The translations under genes were made by a program, and so were the position numbers. This document shows positions 27,793 through 35,365 of a stretch of DNA of 56,353 nucleotides, piece by piece (within the stretch, counting starts at the first letter, position 1; each line of letters opens with the position of its first letter). Source of the DNA: Glycomyces buryatensis (GTDB lineage: Bacteria; Actinomycetota; Actinomycetes; Mycobacteriales; Micromonosporaceae); assembly GCF_004912275.1 (NCBI RefSeq), contig NZ_STGY01000041.1:84492-140844 (forward strand), written 5' to 3'. The notes below the pieces were generated by a model that was not told the origin of the DNA, did no database searches, and was given only the letters and a program-made list of their open reading frames with translations.

Positions 27793-27871
27793 TCCCGTAC
27801 CTTAAAAGGCGCGGACCAGCCGGCAAACCGCGGCTCTGGACCTACCCCGTATAACCGCATGTCACACGTGG

Positions 27872-27919
27872 AATCGGCGGGGCCCGTCCGGATCGAGATC
27901 CGGCCTGGCCCCGCCGATT
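27872..27919 (-). terminator. Terminator of pheT
   Basis: A 13-bp perfect stem (27872-27884 and 27907-27919) with an internal smaller hairpin (CCGGATC pairing). It lies 8 bases past the pheT stop. Confidence 0.7.
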
Positions 27920-27926
27920 GCGTGAT

Positions 27927-30398
27927 CTAGTCGCGAATCGCCGCGCCGTAGCGTTCGGCGGCGACGGCCACGGCGGCGTCGCGGACGGCGACGCCCTCCT
28001 CGTTGGTCAGCGTCCGGTCGGCGGCCCGCAGCTCCAGCTTGAAGGCCAGGGACTTTCGGTCCTCGCCGAGCTTGGCGTCGCGGTAGACGTCGAACAGGCG
28101 GAGCGAATCGAGTAGTTCGCCGGCGCCCTCACGCAGCGCCGCCTCGACCTCGCCGGCCGGGACGGACTCGGCCACCACGACGGCGACGTCGATGAGCGTG
28201 GCCGGGTAGTGCGAGACGACCGGCGCGGGGGCCAGGCCCGGCAGCGGGATCGCCGTCAGGTCCAGCTCCATGGCGACGGTCCGCTTCGGCAGTCCCAGCG
28301 CCTCGCACACCTCGGGGTGCAGTTCACCGGCGTGGCCGATCACCGAACCATCCACATTGATCTCCGCACAGCGGCCCGGGTGCCACGGCGCGGCCTTGCC
28401 CTGGGCGGCGGTCATCTCGGCGCCCGCGGCCTCGACCACGATGCCGGCGGCCTCGACCGCGTCGGCCCAGTCCACGGCCCGGCCCGGCTCGCCGATTCCG
28501 GCGGGAACGGCCTGCCCGCACAGGATCGCGGCGACGTGCCGCGGCTGCACGGGAAGGCGCCGGATCGCGGCGGCGATGGCCTCGTCGTCGGGACGCCGGG
28601 TCACCGGCAGTTCCACGACGTCGAGCTCGGTCCAGCCCTCGGCGGGCTTGAACACCAGGCCCTCCTCGAAGACCGCGAGGTCCTTCGCGCCGCGCGCCAG
28701 GTTCGTCCTGACCGCGTTCACCAGGCTGGCGAGCACGGTGGTGCGCAGCAGCGGGGCGGCGTCATCGAGCGGGTTGAGCACGGCGACGGCGTCGCGCTGC
28801 GGGTCCTTCTCGTCCAGGCCCAGCTCGTCGGCGCGGTCGCGCGTCACGAACGGGAACGTGTAGGTCTCCACGAAGCCGTTGTCCGCCAAGGCCCGGGCGA
28901 CGCGGCGGCGTCGCCGCTGCGAGGACGTGAGCCCGGTCCCGGCGATGGCGCGCGGGATGCTGGACGGAATGTGGCTGTAGCCGTGGAGCCGGGCGACCTC
29001 TTCGACCAGGTCGACCGGGTCGGTCAGGTCGGGCCGCCACGAAGCGGGCGTCACAGCCAGGACCTCGTCGCCCACTACACCAACAGTGCAGCCGGCAGCT
29101 TCGAGCATGGACACGACAAGATAGCGGTCATACTCGACGCCGACCGTCTTCGACGGCAGGCCGACCGGGATCATGATCTGCTTGGCCGGTTCGCGGTGGT
29201 CGATGTCAGCGATTTCCGGTTCGAGCGAACCGCCGCCATATTCGACAAGCAGGGCGGCCGCGCGTTGAGCGGCAATCAAGCTCAGCGCCGGGTCTGCACC
29301 TCGCTCATAGCGCTTGGATGCCTCAGAAGTGAGCTTGTGCCGCCGTGAGGTACGCGCGATCGCAACTGGGTTCCAGTGTGCGGCTTCGATGAGCACATCT
29401 TGGGTGGTAGGCCCGACCTCGGAGGTCTGGCCGCCCATGACCCCAGCCAGTGACAGCGGGCCAGTCTCATCGCAAATGACCATGTCCTCGGGATCAAGCT
29501 TGCGGACCGCGTCATCGAGAGTCTTCAGGGTCTCGCCGGCGTGCGCACAGCGCACTACCAGACCGCCATTGAGCTTGTCGCGGTCGAAGGCGTGCAGCGG
29601 GTGACCAAGTTCGAGCATCAGGTAGTTGGTGACGTCGACGGCGAGGCCCAGCGGCCGCATCCCGGCCTGGGTCAGGCGCTTGGCCATCCACTTGGGGGAC
29701 TCCGCGTTAGCGTCGACCCCACGCACCGCGCACAGCGTGAAACGCGAGCAGCCGTCGGTCTCGACTCGGATCGGGAATGGCTGACTACTGGTGGCCGGCT
29801 CTTCTTTCTCAATTCCAGCCGGGTCGGTGAACGCGACGCCGAGGCGGTGGGCGACCTCGCGGGCGATGCCGCGCACCGAGAAGCAGTACCCCATGTCGGG
29901 GGTGATGGCCAGCTCGAACACGACATCGTCCAGGCCGATCAAAGGGCGGGCGTCCTCGCCGACGGTGCCTTCAGGCAGCACGATGATGCCCTCGTGGTCG
30001 TCGGAGACGCCGAGCTCGCGGGCGGAGCAGATCATGCCGTCCGAGAGGCGGCCGTACGTCTGGCGCGAGGCGATCTTGAAACCGCCGGGCAGCTCCGCGC
30101 CGGGCAGGGCCACGACCACCAGGTCGCCCTCGGCGAAGTTCCTGGCGCCGCAGATGATCGAGCGCGGCTCGGCCTCGCCGACCTCCACCTGGCAGTGGCG
30201 GATCGGCTTCTTGAAGTCGGTGAGCTCCACGATCGAGGCGACGCGGCCGACCACGAGCGGGCCGGTGACGTTCGCGCGGAGGTCCTCGACCTCCTCGACT
30301 TCGAGTCCCGCTTCGACCAGGGCCGCATCGAGATCGGCGGTGGACAGGTCGGCGGGCAGCGCGGCGTATTCGGCGAGCCAAGAGACTGGAATCCGCAT
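27927..30398 (-). CDS. pheT: Phenylalanyl-tRNA synthetase beta subunit
   Basis: Beta chain of the alpha2-beta2 synthetase that charges tRNA-Phe. The 823-residue product starts MRIPVSWLAEY and contains, in order, the EMAP-type tRNA-binding domain (VVGRVASIVE), the B3/B4 editing region, the B5 domain and a C-terminal ferredoxin-fold anticodon-binding domain (VVSHYPATLIDVAVVV). Length is normal. It follows pheS after 2 bases and closes the translation cluster. Confidence 0.97.
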   Translation of the reverse strand: MRIPVSWLAEYAALPADLSTADLDAALVEAGLEVEEVEDLRANVTGPLVVGRVASIVELTDFKKPIRHCQVEVGEAEPRSIICGARNFAEGDLVVVALPGAELPGGFKIASRQTYGRLSDGMICSARELGVSDDHEGIIVLPEGTVGEDARPLIGLDDVVFELAITPDMGYCFSVRGIAREVAHRLGVAFTDPAGIEKEEPATSSQPFPIRVETDGCSRFTLCAVRGVDANAESPKWMAKRLTQAGMRPLGLAVDVTNYLMLELGHPLHAFDRDKLNGGLVVRCAHAGETLKTLDDAVRKLDPEDMVICDETGPLSLAGVMGGQTSEVGPTTQDVLIEAAHWNPVAIARTSRRHKLTSEASKRYERGADPALSLIAAQRAAALLVEYGGGSLEPEIADIDHREPAKQIMIPVGLPSKTVGVEYDRYLVVSMLEAAGCTVGVVGDEVLAVTPASWRPDLTDPVDLVEEVARLHGYSHIPSSIPRAIAGTGLTSSQRRRRRVARALADNGFVETYTFPFVTRDRADELGLDEKDPQRDAVAVLNPLDDAAPLLRTTVLASLVNAVRTNLARGAKDLAVFEEGLVFKPAEGWTELDVVELPVTRRPDDEAIAAAIRRLPVQPRHVAAILCGQAVPAGIGEPGRAVDWADAVEAAGIVVEAAGAEMTAAQGKAAPWHPGRCAEINVDGSVIGHAGELHPEVCEALGLPKRTVAMELDLTAIPLPGLAPAPVVSHYPATLIDVAVVVAESVPAGEVEAALREGAGELLDSLRLFDVYRDAKLGEDRKSLAFKLELRAADRTLTNEEGVAVRDAAVAVAAERYGAAIRD

Positions 30399-30401
30399 CG
30401 G

Positions 30402-31469
30402 TTACTCCTCAACTCGCAGGCCGGCGGGGAAGCGGACGTCCCCGTCGATGATGTCCCTCAGGTCGGTGATGCCGTGGCGCAGCATCAGCGCGCGCTCGAC
30501 CCCCATGCCGAAGGCGAAGCCGGAGTACACGTCCCGGTCGATGCCGCAGGCGCGCAGCACGCGCGGGTTGACCATGCCGCAGCCGCCCCACTCGATCCAG
30601 CGGGCGCCGTCCTTGTGCGCGGAGAACCAGACGTCGACCTCGGCGCTGGGCTCGGTGAACGGGAAGTACGACGGGCGCAGGCGCGTGATCGCGTCCGGGC
30701 CGAACACGGACTTCGCGAAGTGGTCCAGCGTGCCCTTGAGATCGGCCATCGTGATGCCCTTGTCCACCACCAGGCCCTCGGTCTGGTGGAACACCGGCGA
30801 GTGCGTCGCGTCGACCTCGTCGGTGCGGTAGACCCGGCCGGGCGCGACCGTGTAGATCGGCGGCTGCTGGGTCAGCATGGTGTGGATCTGTACCGTCGAG
30901 GTGTGCGTGCGCAGCACCAGGTTCGACCCGGGCCTGCCGTCGCCGTCGGCGATGTGGAACGTGTCCATCATGGTCCGGGCCGGGTGGTCGGGGTGGATGT
31001 TCAACGCGTCGAAGTTGAACCACTCCAGTTCGACCTCGGGGCCCTCGCCGATCTCGTAGCCCATCGCCACGAAGAGGTCGGCGATGCGGTCCATCTGGAC
31101 GCTGATCGGGTGGCGGGCGCCGGTGCGGCGCCGCGGCGTGCGGGCGGTGACGTCGACGGTCTCCTCGCGGAGGATCCGGGACGCCTCGGCGGCCTCCAGA
31201 ACACCCTTGCGGGCCTCGAACACTGCCGTGATCTCGGTGCGGGCCGCATTGACGTTCCGGCCGGCCTCGCCGCGTTCCTTGCCCGGGATCGAGCCGATGG
31301 CACGACGGGCGAGGGACACCGGGGCCTTGTCGCCGAGCGCGGCGGTCTTGGCTGCCGCCAGCTCCTCGATGGTGCCTGCGGCCTCGATGACCGCGGCGGC
31401 TTCTTTCACGGCCCTGGACAGGGCCTCGGGCTGGAGCAGGCCAGCCTGGTTCTCAGTATCGTTGCTCAT
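30402..31469 (-). CDS. pheS: Phenylalanyl-tRNA synthetase alpha subunit
   Basis: Catalytic alpha chain, 355 residues. It has an N-terminal coiled-coil tRNA-binding part and the class II core: motif 2 region THTSTVQIHTM, then PGRVYRTDEVDATHSPVFHQTEG, and motif 3 FGMGVERALMLRHGI. The ATG at 31469 has AGGAGAG about 8 bases upstream. The 153-base gap to trmH carries a probable upstream reading frame and alternative hairpins, so expression is likely controlled separately from the upstream genes. Confidence 0.97.
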   Translation of the reverse strand: MSNDTENQAGLLQPEALSRAVKEAAAVIEAAGTIEELAAAKTAALGDKAPVSLARRAIGSIPGKERGEAGRNVNAARTEITAVFEARKGVLEAAEASRILREETVDVTARTPRRRTGARHPISVQMDRIADLFVAMGYEIGEGPEVELEWFNFDALNIHPDHPARTMMDTFHIADGDGRPGSNLVLRTHTSTVQIHTMLTQQPPIYTVAPGRVYRTDEVDATHSPVFHQTEGLVVDKGITMADLKGTLDHFAKSVFGPDAITRLRPSYFPFTEPSAEVDVWFSAHKDGARWIEWGGCGMVNPRVLRACGIDRDVYSGFAFGMGVERALMLRHGITDLRDIIDGDVRFPAGLRVEE

Positions 31470-31525
31470 GCGCTTCTCTCCTGGCGGGACCTAAAGGAGT
31501 GTAGGGAAGGCACGCGGCTCGGCCG

Positions 31526-31577
31526 CAGCCCGCCGGAGTGTGGACAGCTAACGCCACAGCCCGCACCCGGCGGGCTG
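31526..31577 (-). promoter_or_regulatory. Mutually exclusive hairpins in the pheST leader
   Basis: On the transcribed strand CAGCCCGCCGG (31577-31567) can pair over 8 bp with the close GCGGGCTG (31564-31557, 5-base loop). It can instead pair over 11 perfect bp with the distal CCGGCGGGCTG (31536-31526). The two cannot coexist. The distal segment also shares GGCGGG complementarity with CCCGCCAGGAG, which contains the pheS ribosome binding site. This is the layout of an attenuator or translational switch. Confidence 0.5.
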
Positions 31578-31604
31578 GATAAATTCGCGTTGGCTGTAGC
31601 GCAT
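31548..31604 (-). CDS. Leaderless 18-codon upstream reading frame of pheST
   Basis: ATG at 31604 to TAG at 31548 encodes MRYSQREFIQPAGCGLWR. A consensus -10 TATGAT ends 6 bases before the ATG, so the predicted transcript starts at the ATG itself. The frame crosses both halves of the proximal hairpin, and its Phe codon (residue 8, TTT) lies 3 bases before it. A ribosome slowed there would cover the hairpin's first strand. It has one Phe only, unlike the Phe-rich E. coli pheST leader peptide, so the sensing role is a hypothesis. Confidence 0.5.
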   Translation of the reverse strand: MRYSQREFIQPAGCGLWR

Positions 31605-31610
31605 GGAGCA

Positions 31611-31616
31611 ATCATA
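31611..31616 (-). promoter_or_regulatory. -10 element of the internal pheST promoter
   Basis: A perfect TATGAT hexamer on the - strand, 7 bases past the trmH stop and 6 bases before the ATG of the upstream reading frame. No good -35 is visible. Confidence 0.5.
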
Positions 31617-31622
31617 ACGTCT

Positions 31623-32432
31623 TTAGCTACGCAGCCTACGCTGGGAAGAAGCACTCGCATAAAGGCAGACACCTGCGGCGACCGCGAGATTCAGGCTCTC
31701 GGCCTCGCCCCAGATCGGAACCCCGACCTTGCGATGCGCCAGCGCGGCGGTGGAGCCGGCCAGGCCGTGGGCCTCGGAGCCGAACAGCCACACCGTCGGC
31801 CCGTTCAACTCGCCGTTCGCGGCCAGCTCGAACAGGTCCGCTCCCCCGGTCGAGGCGGCCAGGATCTGGGCGTGGTCGAACACGTCCAGCAGTTCGGCGG
31901 TGTCGCCACCGCGGATCACCGGCAGGTGGAACAGGCTCCCGGCGGAGGCGCGCACGCACTTGCCGTTGTACGGGTCGACCGAGTCGGTCCCGAAGACCAC
32001 GCAGTCGGCCCCGGCCGCGTCGGCGGCGCGCAGGATCGTCCCGGCATTGCCCGGGTCGGTGATGCCGTCGAGCACCGCGACCAGCTTGGCCTCCTCGGGA
32101 AGGCGCTGGTCGAGGAACTTGCAGACCGCCACCAGGCCCTGGGGCGTGACCGTCTCGGCCAGCGACGCCAGCGCATCGTCGGTCACCGGATGGACGTAGA
32201 CGCCCGCGGCGGTGGCCGCGTCGACCAGCTCAGTGTGGCGGACGTCGGCGTCGAGCGTGTGGAACAGGTCGACCGCGGCGCCGGCCGCGATCGCCTCGCG
32301 GACGGCCTGCGGGCCCTCGGCGAGGAACTGCCCGGCCTTGTCCCGCGCGCGGCGGCGCTGAAGCTTCCGGGCAGCGACAACCCGGGACGATCGTGCGGTG
32401 AGCGCGTCCGTCCCGGGTTCGTCAGCGATCAT
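31623..32432 (-). CDS. TrmH/SpoU-family RNA 2'-O-methyltransferase
   Basis: The 269-residue protein is expected to methylate a ribose 2'-OH in rRNA or tRNA using S-adenosylmethionine. It has an N-terminal L30e-like substrate-binding domain (GQFLAEGPQAVREAI) and the C-terminal SPOUT knot: motif 1 DGITDPGNAGTILRAADAAGAD, motif 2 LFGSEAHGL, motif 3 PIWGEAESLNLAVAAGVCLY. Its start abuts the rplT stop, so it is part of the infC-rpmI-rplT transcript, a common actinobacterial arrangement before pheS. Confidence 0.93.
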   Translation of the reverse strand: MIADEPGTDALTARSSRVVAARKLQRRRARDKAGQFLAEGPQAVREAIAAGAAVDLFHTLDADVRHTELVDAATAAGVYVHPVTDDALASLAETVTPQGLVAVCKFLDQRLPEEAKLVAVLDGITDPGNAGTILRAADAAGADCVVFGTDSVDPYNGKCVRASAGSLFHLPVIRGGDTAELLDVFDHAQILAASTGGADLFELAANGELNGPTVWLFGSEAHGLAGSTAALAHRKVGVPIWGEAESLNLAVAAGVCLYASASSQRRLRS

Positions 32433-32816
32433 CTACTGCTCGGCCGGAGCGTTGACGTCCGCGGGGAGGGCCGCTCGGGCGACCTCGACCAGCGCGGTGA
32501 AGGCGGCGGCGTCGTTGACGGCCAGCTCGGCGAGGATCTTACGGTCCACTTCCACCTCGGCGAGGGCCAGGCCCTGCATGAAGCGGTTGTAGGTGATGCC
32601 GTTCGCGCGGGCGGCGGCGTTGATGCGGGTGATCCACAGCTTGCGGAACTCGCGCTTGCGGGCCTTGCGGTCACGGTACGAGTAGGTGTACGAGTGCAGC
32701 AGCTGCTCTTTGGCCTTGCGGTACAGGCGCGAGCGCTGGCCGCGGTAACCCTTGGCCTCTTCGAGTACTGTGCGGCGCTTCTTCTTGGCGTTCACCGAAC
32801 GCTTGACGCGTGCCAC
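32433..32816 (-). CDS. rplT: 50S ribosomal protein L20
   Basis: A 127-residue basic ribosomal protein that binds 23S rRNA early in 50S assembly. It has the L20 hallmarks [30 protein letters not shown] and [20 protein letters not shown]. The GTG at 32816 has AAGGAGAT 7-8 bases upstream. It is the third gene of the infC operon. Confidence 0.98.
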   Translation of the reverse strand: MARVKRSVNAKKKRRTVLEEAKGYRGQRSRLYRKAKEQLLHSYTYSYRDRKARKREFRKLWITRINAAARANGITYNRFMQGLALAEVEVDRKILAELAVNDAAAFTALVEVARAALPADVNAPAEQ

Positions 32817-32862
32817 TGATCTATCTCCTTGCGATTAACGGATATGGGTCAACGAGGGCGAG

Positions 32863-33057
32863 CTAGCGGCCCAGCAGTTTCTTGACCTGCTTCTGGTCGG
32901 CCTTGGCCACCTCGGTGCGGCCGTCCTTGTCCCGCTTGGACCTGGCGGACTTGTGCTCCATGAGGTGGTTCTTGCCGGCCTTGCGGCGCATCAGCTTGCC
33001 AGAACCGGTGACCTTGAACCGCTTCTTGGTGCCACTGTGGGTCTTCATCTTCGGCAT
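32863..33057 (-). CDS. rpmI: 50S ribosomal protein L35
   Basis: A 64-residue basic protein with the L35 signature [24 protein letters not shown] at 33057 with AGGAG upstream. It lies between infC and rplT as in most bacteria. Confidence 0.98.
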   Translation of the reverse strand: MPKMKTHSGTKKRFKVTGSGKLMRRKAGKNHLMEHKSARSKRDKDGRTEVAKADQKQVKKLLGR

Positions 33058-33093
33058 CGTGCTTCTCCTTATGAGTCAAAAGCCTGCACTGGC

Positions 33094-33120
33094 TTCAGCG
33101 GGCGCAGCGCGCCCGCTGAA
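33094..33120 (-). other. Strong hairpin between infC and rpmI
   Basis: A perfect 12-bp stem (33094-33105 and 33109-33120, 3-base loop) lies 20 bases past the infC stop and 37 bases before rpmI. It lacks an immediate T run. It may set mRNA processing or the ratio of IF-3 to L35/L20. Confidence 0.55.
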
Positions 33121-33139
33121 CGTCAGGCATTCGGACGGC

Positions 33140-33727
33140 TTACTCCGCGAGGGGGGCTTCTTCGCTGCCCTCTTCGCTTTCACGGCCGCCCTTGCGACCG
33201 CCGCCCTTGATATCGCCCTTGGGGCGATGCGGGGCAACCACCATGACCATGTTGCGGCCGTCCTGCTTCGGGGCGGATTCGACGCCACCGAGGTCGGCGA
33301 TCTCCTCGGCGAGCTTGTCGAGCAGGCGCCGGCCGAGTTCGGGGCGCGACTGCTCGCGACCGCGGAACATGATGGTGATCTTGACCTTGTCGCCGGCCTT
33401 GAGGAAGCGCACGATGTGACCCTTTTTGGTCTCGTAGTCGTGCGTGTCGATCTTCGGCCGAAGCTTCATTTCCTTGATGACGGTCTGCTGCTGGTTCCGG
33501 CGCGAGGCACGGGCCTTCTGAGCGGACTCGTACTTGTACTTGCCGTAGTCCATGAGCTTGCAGACCGGCGGTCGGGCGGTGGGCGCAACTTCAACCAGGT
33601 CCATGTCGACGTCGGCGGCCAACTGCAGGGCCTTGTCGATCGACACGATGCCGACCTGCTCTCCCTGCGGGCCGACCAGGCGCACTTCACGTGCCCGGAT
33701 CTGGTCGTTAACGCGCAAATCGCTGAT
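33140..33727 (-). CDS. infC: Translation initiation factor IF-3, probable AUC start
   Basis: IF-3 binds the 30S subunit and proofreads start codons. The protein has the N-domain [24 protein letters not shown], the linker [14 protein letters not shown] and the C-domain [18 protein letters not shown] ... [16 protein letters not shown], with a short acidic/Gly-rich tail. The nearest canonical codon is TTG at 33718, but AAGGAGG (33738-33732) is 13 bases away from it. ATC at 33727 is 4 bases from the GGAGG and yields I-S-D-L-R-V-N-D, like family N-termini. Non-AUG starts, which IF-3 itself discriminates against, give autoregulation in other bacteria. Length with ATC is 195 residues. Confidence 0.9.
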   Translation of the reverse strand: MSDLRVNDQIRAREVRLVGPQGEQVGIVSIDKALQLAADVDMDLVEVAPTARPPVCKLMDYGKYKYESAQKARASRRNQQQTVIKEMKLRPKIDTHDYETKKGHIVRFLKAGDKVKITIMFRGREQSRPELGRRLLDKLAEEIADLGGVESAPKQDGRNMVMVVAPHRPKGDIKGGGRKGGRESEEGSEEAPLAE

Positions 33728-33860
33728 GGGGCCTCCTTGGTTCGCGATTCTCGCCGGTGCGGTGCACCGGCGCCCGTGTTGCTGTTTCGGTCGTCGTCAG
33801 CGGGCGCTGGCGGCGGCCGTCGCCAAGCGGAACCGGCCAGCACGCCTCGGGAAGAGGTCC

Positions 33861-33894
33861 CAAAAGAAAAGACCCCAGCTGATCAGCCGGGGTC
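33861..33894 (-). terminator. Terminator inside the infC leader (probable attenuator)
   Basis: On the - strand a stem GACCCC/GGGGTC encloses the palindrome GCTGATCAGC and is followed directly by TTTTCTTTTG. It lies about 135 bases before the infC start and about 125 bases after the predicted transcription start. Another hairpin (GCACGGCAG/CTGCCGTGC, 33903-33927 region) precedes it. A terminator inside a leader points to regulated read-through into infC-rpmI-rplT. Confidence 0.7.
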
Positions 33895-34024
33895 CACTCC
33901 AGGGCACGGCAGAACTAAGCTGCCGTGCGTGACCCGTTTGCCTCAGTTCCCTCCGAGGAGGACGGGCTGCGGGTGGGAGCTGGACTCCGCTTGCTGTGCG
34001 CGACGTAAGTGCGCACGGTTTATA

Positions 34025-34054
34025 AGTATATCCCCATGCTACGAGCGGGTCGCA
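34025..34054 (-). promoter_or_regulatory. Promoter of the infC operon
   Basis: A -10 TATACT (34030-34025) with a weak -35 TGCGAC (34054-34049) 18 bases upstream, on the - strand. The local AT-rich island TATAAGTATAT stands out in this GC-rich region. Predicted start near 34018 gives a leader of about 290 bases. Confidence 0.5.
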
Positions 34055-34063
34055 TGAGGTCCC

Positions 34064-34510
34064 CTATGACCTGCGCGACTGTTCCATGAGCGCCCGCAGG
34101 TGCTTGACGGCCGCCACGGCCCGGTCCTTGTCGCTGATCTGGATCGCCATGACCGAGATCTCATCGTCGTCGGCGATCTCGACCGTGGCCCACTGGCTCT
34201 TGGCGGAGAAGTTGACGCCGGTGACGATCTCCCACGGCAGGAACTTCGTGGATCCGATATTGCGGATCTCGACGCCGCGCTCGTCGGCACGGACGCGCAG
34301 GCGCAGGAACATCAGGATGACCCCGCCGCCTATGAGGCCCAGCCCGATCATGCCCGCGTGGTCGGCCCAGGTAATGGTGCCGCCCCCGGCGGTCCGGTTG
34401 CCGAGCGTGAACGAGAGGCCGAAGAAGGACCCGGCGAAGACGATCGCGCCGACCCAGGCCCCGATCTGGGACTTGCGGGGCTTGTAGTCGAGCGGGCCGA
34501 GCTCGGTCAT
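34064..34510 (-). CDS. PH-domain-like small membrane protein
   Basis: A 148-residue protein with two TM helices (about residues 17-65) followed by a strand-rich region RADERGVEIRNIGSTKFLPWEIVTGVNF ... ISVMAIQISDKDRAVAAV. This is the bacterial PH (bPH/DUF2581-like) pattern found in many actinobacterial membrane proteins. Function unknown. The ATG at 34510 has AGGAG 8 bases upstream and is preferred to an upstream in-frame codon at 34534. Confidence 0.7.
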   Translation of the reverse strand: MTELGPLDYKPRKSQIGAWVGAIVFAGSFFGLSFTLGNRTAGGGTITWADHAGMIGLGLIGGGVILMFLRLRVRADERGVEIRNIGSTKFLPWEIVTGVNFSAKSQWATVEIADDDEISVMAIQISDKDRAVAAVKHLRALMEQSRRS

Positions 34511-34555
34511 GGGCTTCTCCTGTACGGCGTGCATGTTTCCCTCTCTAGGGTGCCC

Positions 34556-34951
34556 TTACGGCAGCTGATCTATCTCAAGGCTCGAGTCGAATGCCAGCAG
34601 AGTCTTCGGCTCGCCGGTCACGATGGGCCAACCGGGGCGTTTCAGGCCACACCAGGCGACGTGGCCGGCGGCGATATTGCCGTGCTGGCGGGACCGGGAG
34701 AGCATGAGGCCCACGTCGCGGGCGGACTTCTTGTCCAATTCCATGACGACGGTGACGGGGAGTCCGAGGAGGACCAGCAGGGCGTCGCGGTCGCGGCGGC
34801 GGGCCTGCGACCAGGCCTCGGCCAGCGCCCCGGCGGGGATGGCCAGGACCACGTTCTGTTCGAGCGCGGTGAAGACGACGGCCTGGGGGTAGGGCATGGA
34901 GGTGGCGAAACCGACGATGGCGGACACGTCCAGAATGCGGCCGCCGATCAC
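34556..34951 (-). CDS. PIN-like putative toxin with atypical active site
   Basis: A 131-residue protein with the start of a PIN domain (GGRILDVSAIVGFA, Asp8) and the middle acidic position (GALAEAWSQ). Near the C-terminus, HVAWCGLKRPGWPIVTGEP replaces the usual D-A-H-V-A and T-x-D, so the third and fourth acids seem missing. VapC-type PIN toxins cut tRNA or rRNA with four acids, so this one may be inactive or use other residues. It overlaps the upstream ribbon-helix-helix gene by 4 bases (GTGA), an antitoxin-toxin arrangement. Family call is by fold pattern only. Confidence 0.6.
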   Translation of the reverse strand: MIGGRILDVSAIVGFATSMPYPQAVVFTALEQNVVLAIPAGALAEAWSQARRRDRDALLVLLGLPVTVVMELDKKSARDVGLMLSRSRQHGNIAAGHVAWCGLKRPGWPIVTGEPKTLLAFDSSLEIDQLP

Positions 34952-35244
34952 GTCCGGGCCTCTCCTTCTCCCTCGACACCGAGGACTTCTCGGGCCCAGG
35001 CCAGGTGCTCGGCGCTGGGGGCGTGGCCCTTGCGCTCGAAGAGGTCCTGGAGCTCGGTGAGCGAGCGGTCGCGTTCGAGGCGCTCGGCGACGGCGGCGAT
35101 GACGTACTCCGACACCGAGTCGGCACGGCCGACGGTGACGAGGCGGCGGATCTGCTCGATCTGCTCATCGGGGAGGGAGACGCTGGAACGCGCGGGCCCC
35201 GCCCCGGCGGACGGGCCCGGCGACAAATTGGCGCGATCGGTCAC
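34948..35244 (-). CDS. Ribbon-helix-helix-type antitoxin
   Basis: A 98-residue protein with a ribbon-helix-helix strand RSSVSLPDEQIEQIRRLV and helix ADSVSEYVIAAVAERLERD, then a charged toxin-binding tail (LTELQDLFERKGHAPSAEHLAWAREVL). The GTG at 35244 is chosen because a -10 TACGCT (35256-35251) ends 6 bases upstream, consistent with a leaderless mRNA; an upstream extension to 35310 has no support. It is translationally coupled to the PIN-like gene. Confidence 0.75.
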   Translation of the reverse strand: MTDRANLSPGPSAGAGPARSSVSLPDEQIEQIRRLVTVGRADSVSEYVIAAVAERLERDRSLTELQDLFERKGHAPSAEHLAWAREVLGVEGEGEART

Positions 35245-35365
35245 GGGCTCAGCGTAACGCCGCCCGGCCTGAGGCATGGACCCGACATGACTGCGATTCG
35301 GAGCTCCCAATGGAGGTAGGTTCGGGGTACGAATAAGACCCGATCACACGGAGAAAGCACCTGCC

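Noticed and set aside
31470..31622. T-box riboswitch before pheS
   Set aside because: No T-box sequence (TGGNACCGCG type) or specifier stem was found; the upstream reading frame and alternative hairpins fit better.
29541..32819. A 1092-codon open frame on the + strand opposite pheT-pheS-trmH-rplT
   Set aside because: It spans four well-supported genes on the other strand, its translation is dominated by Arg/Gly/Asp/Val low-complexity sequence, and it is explained by third-position GC bias.
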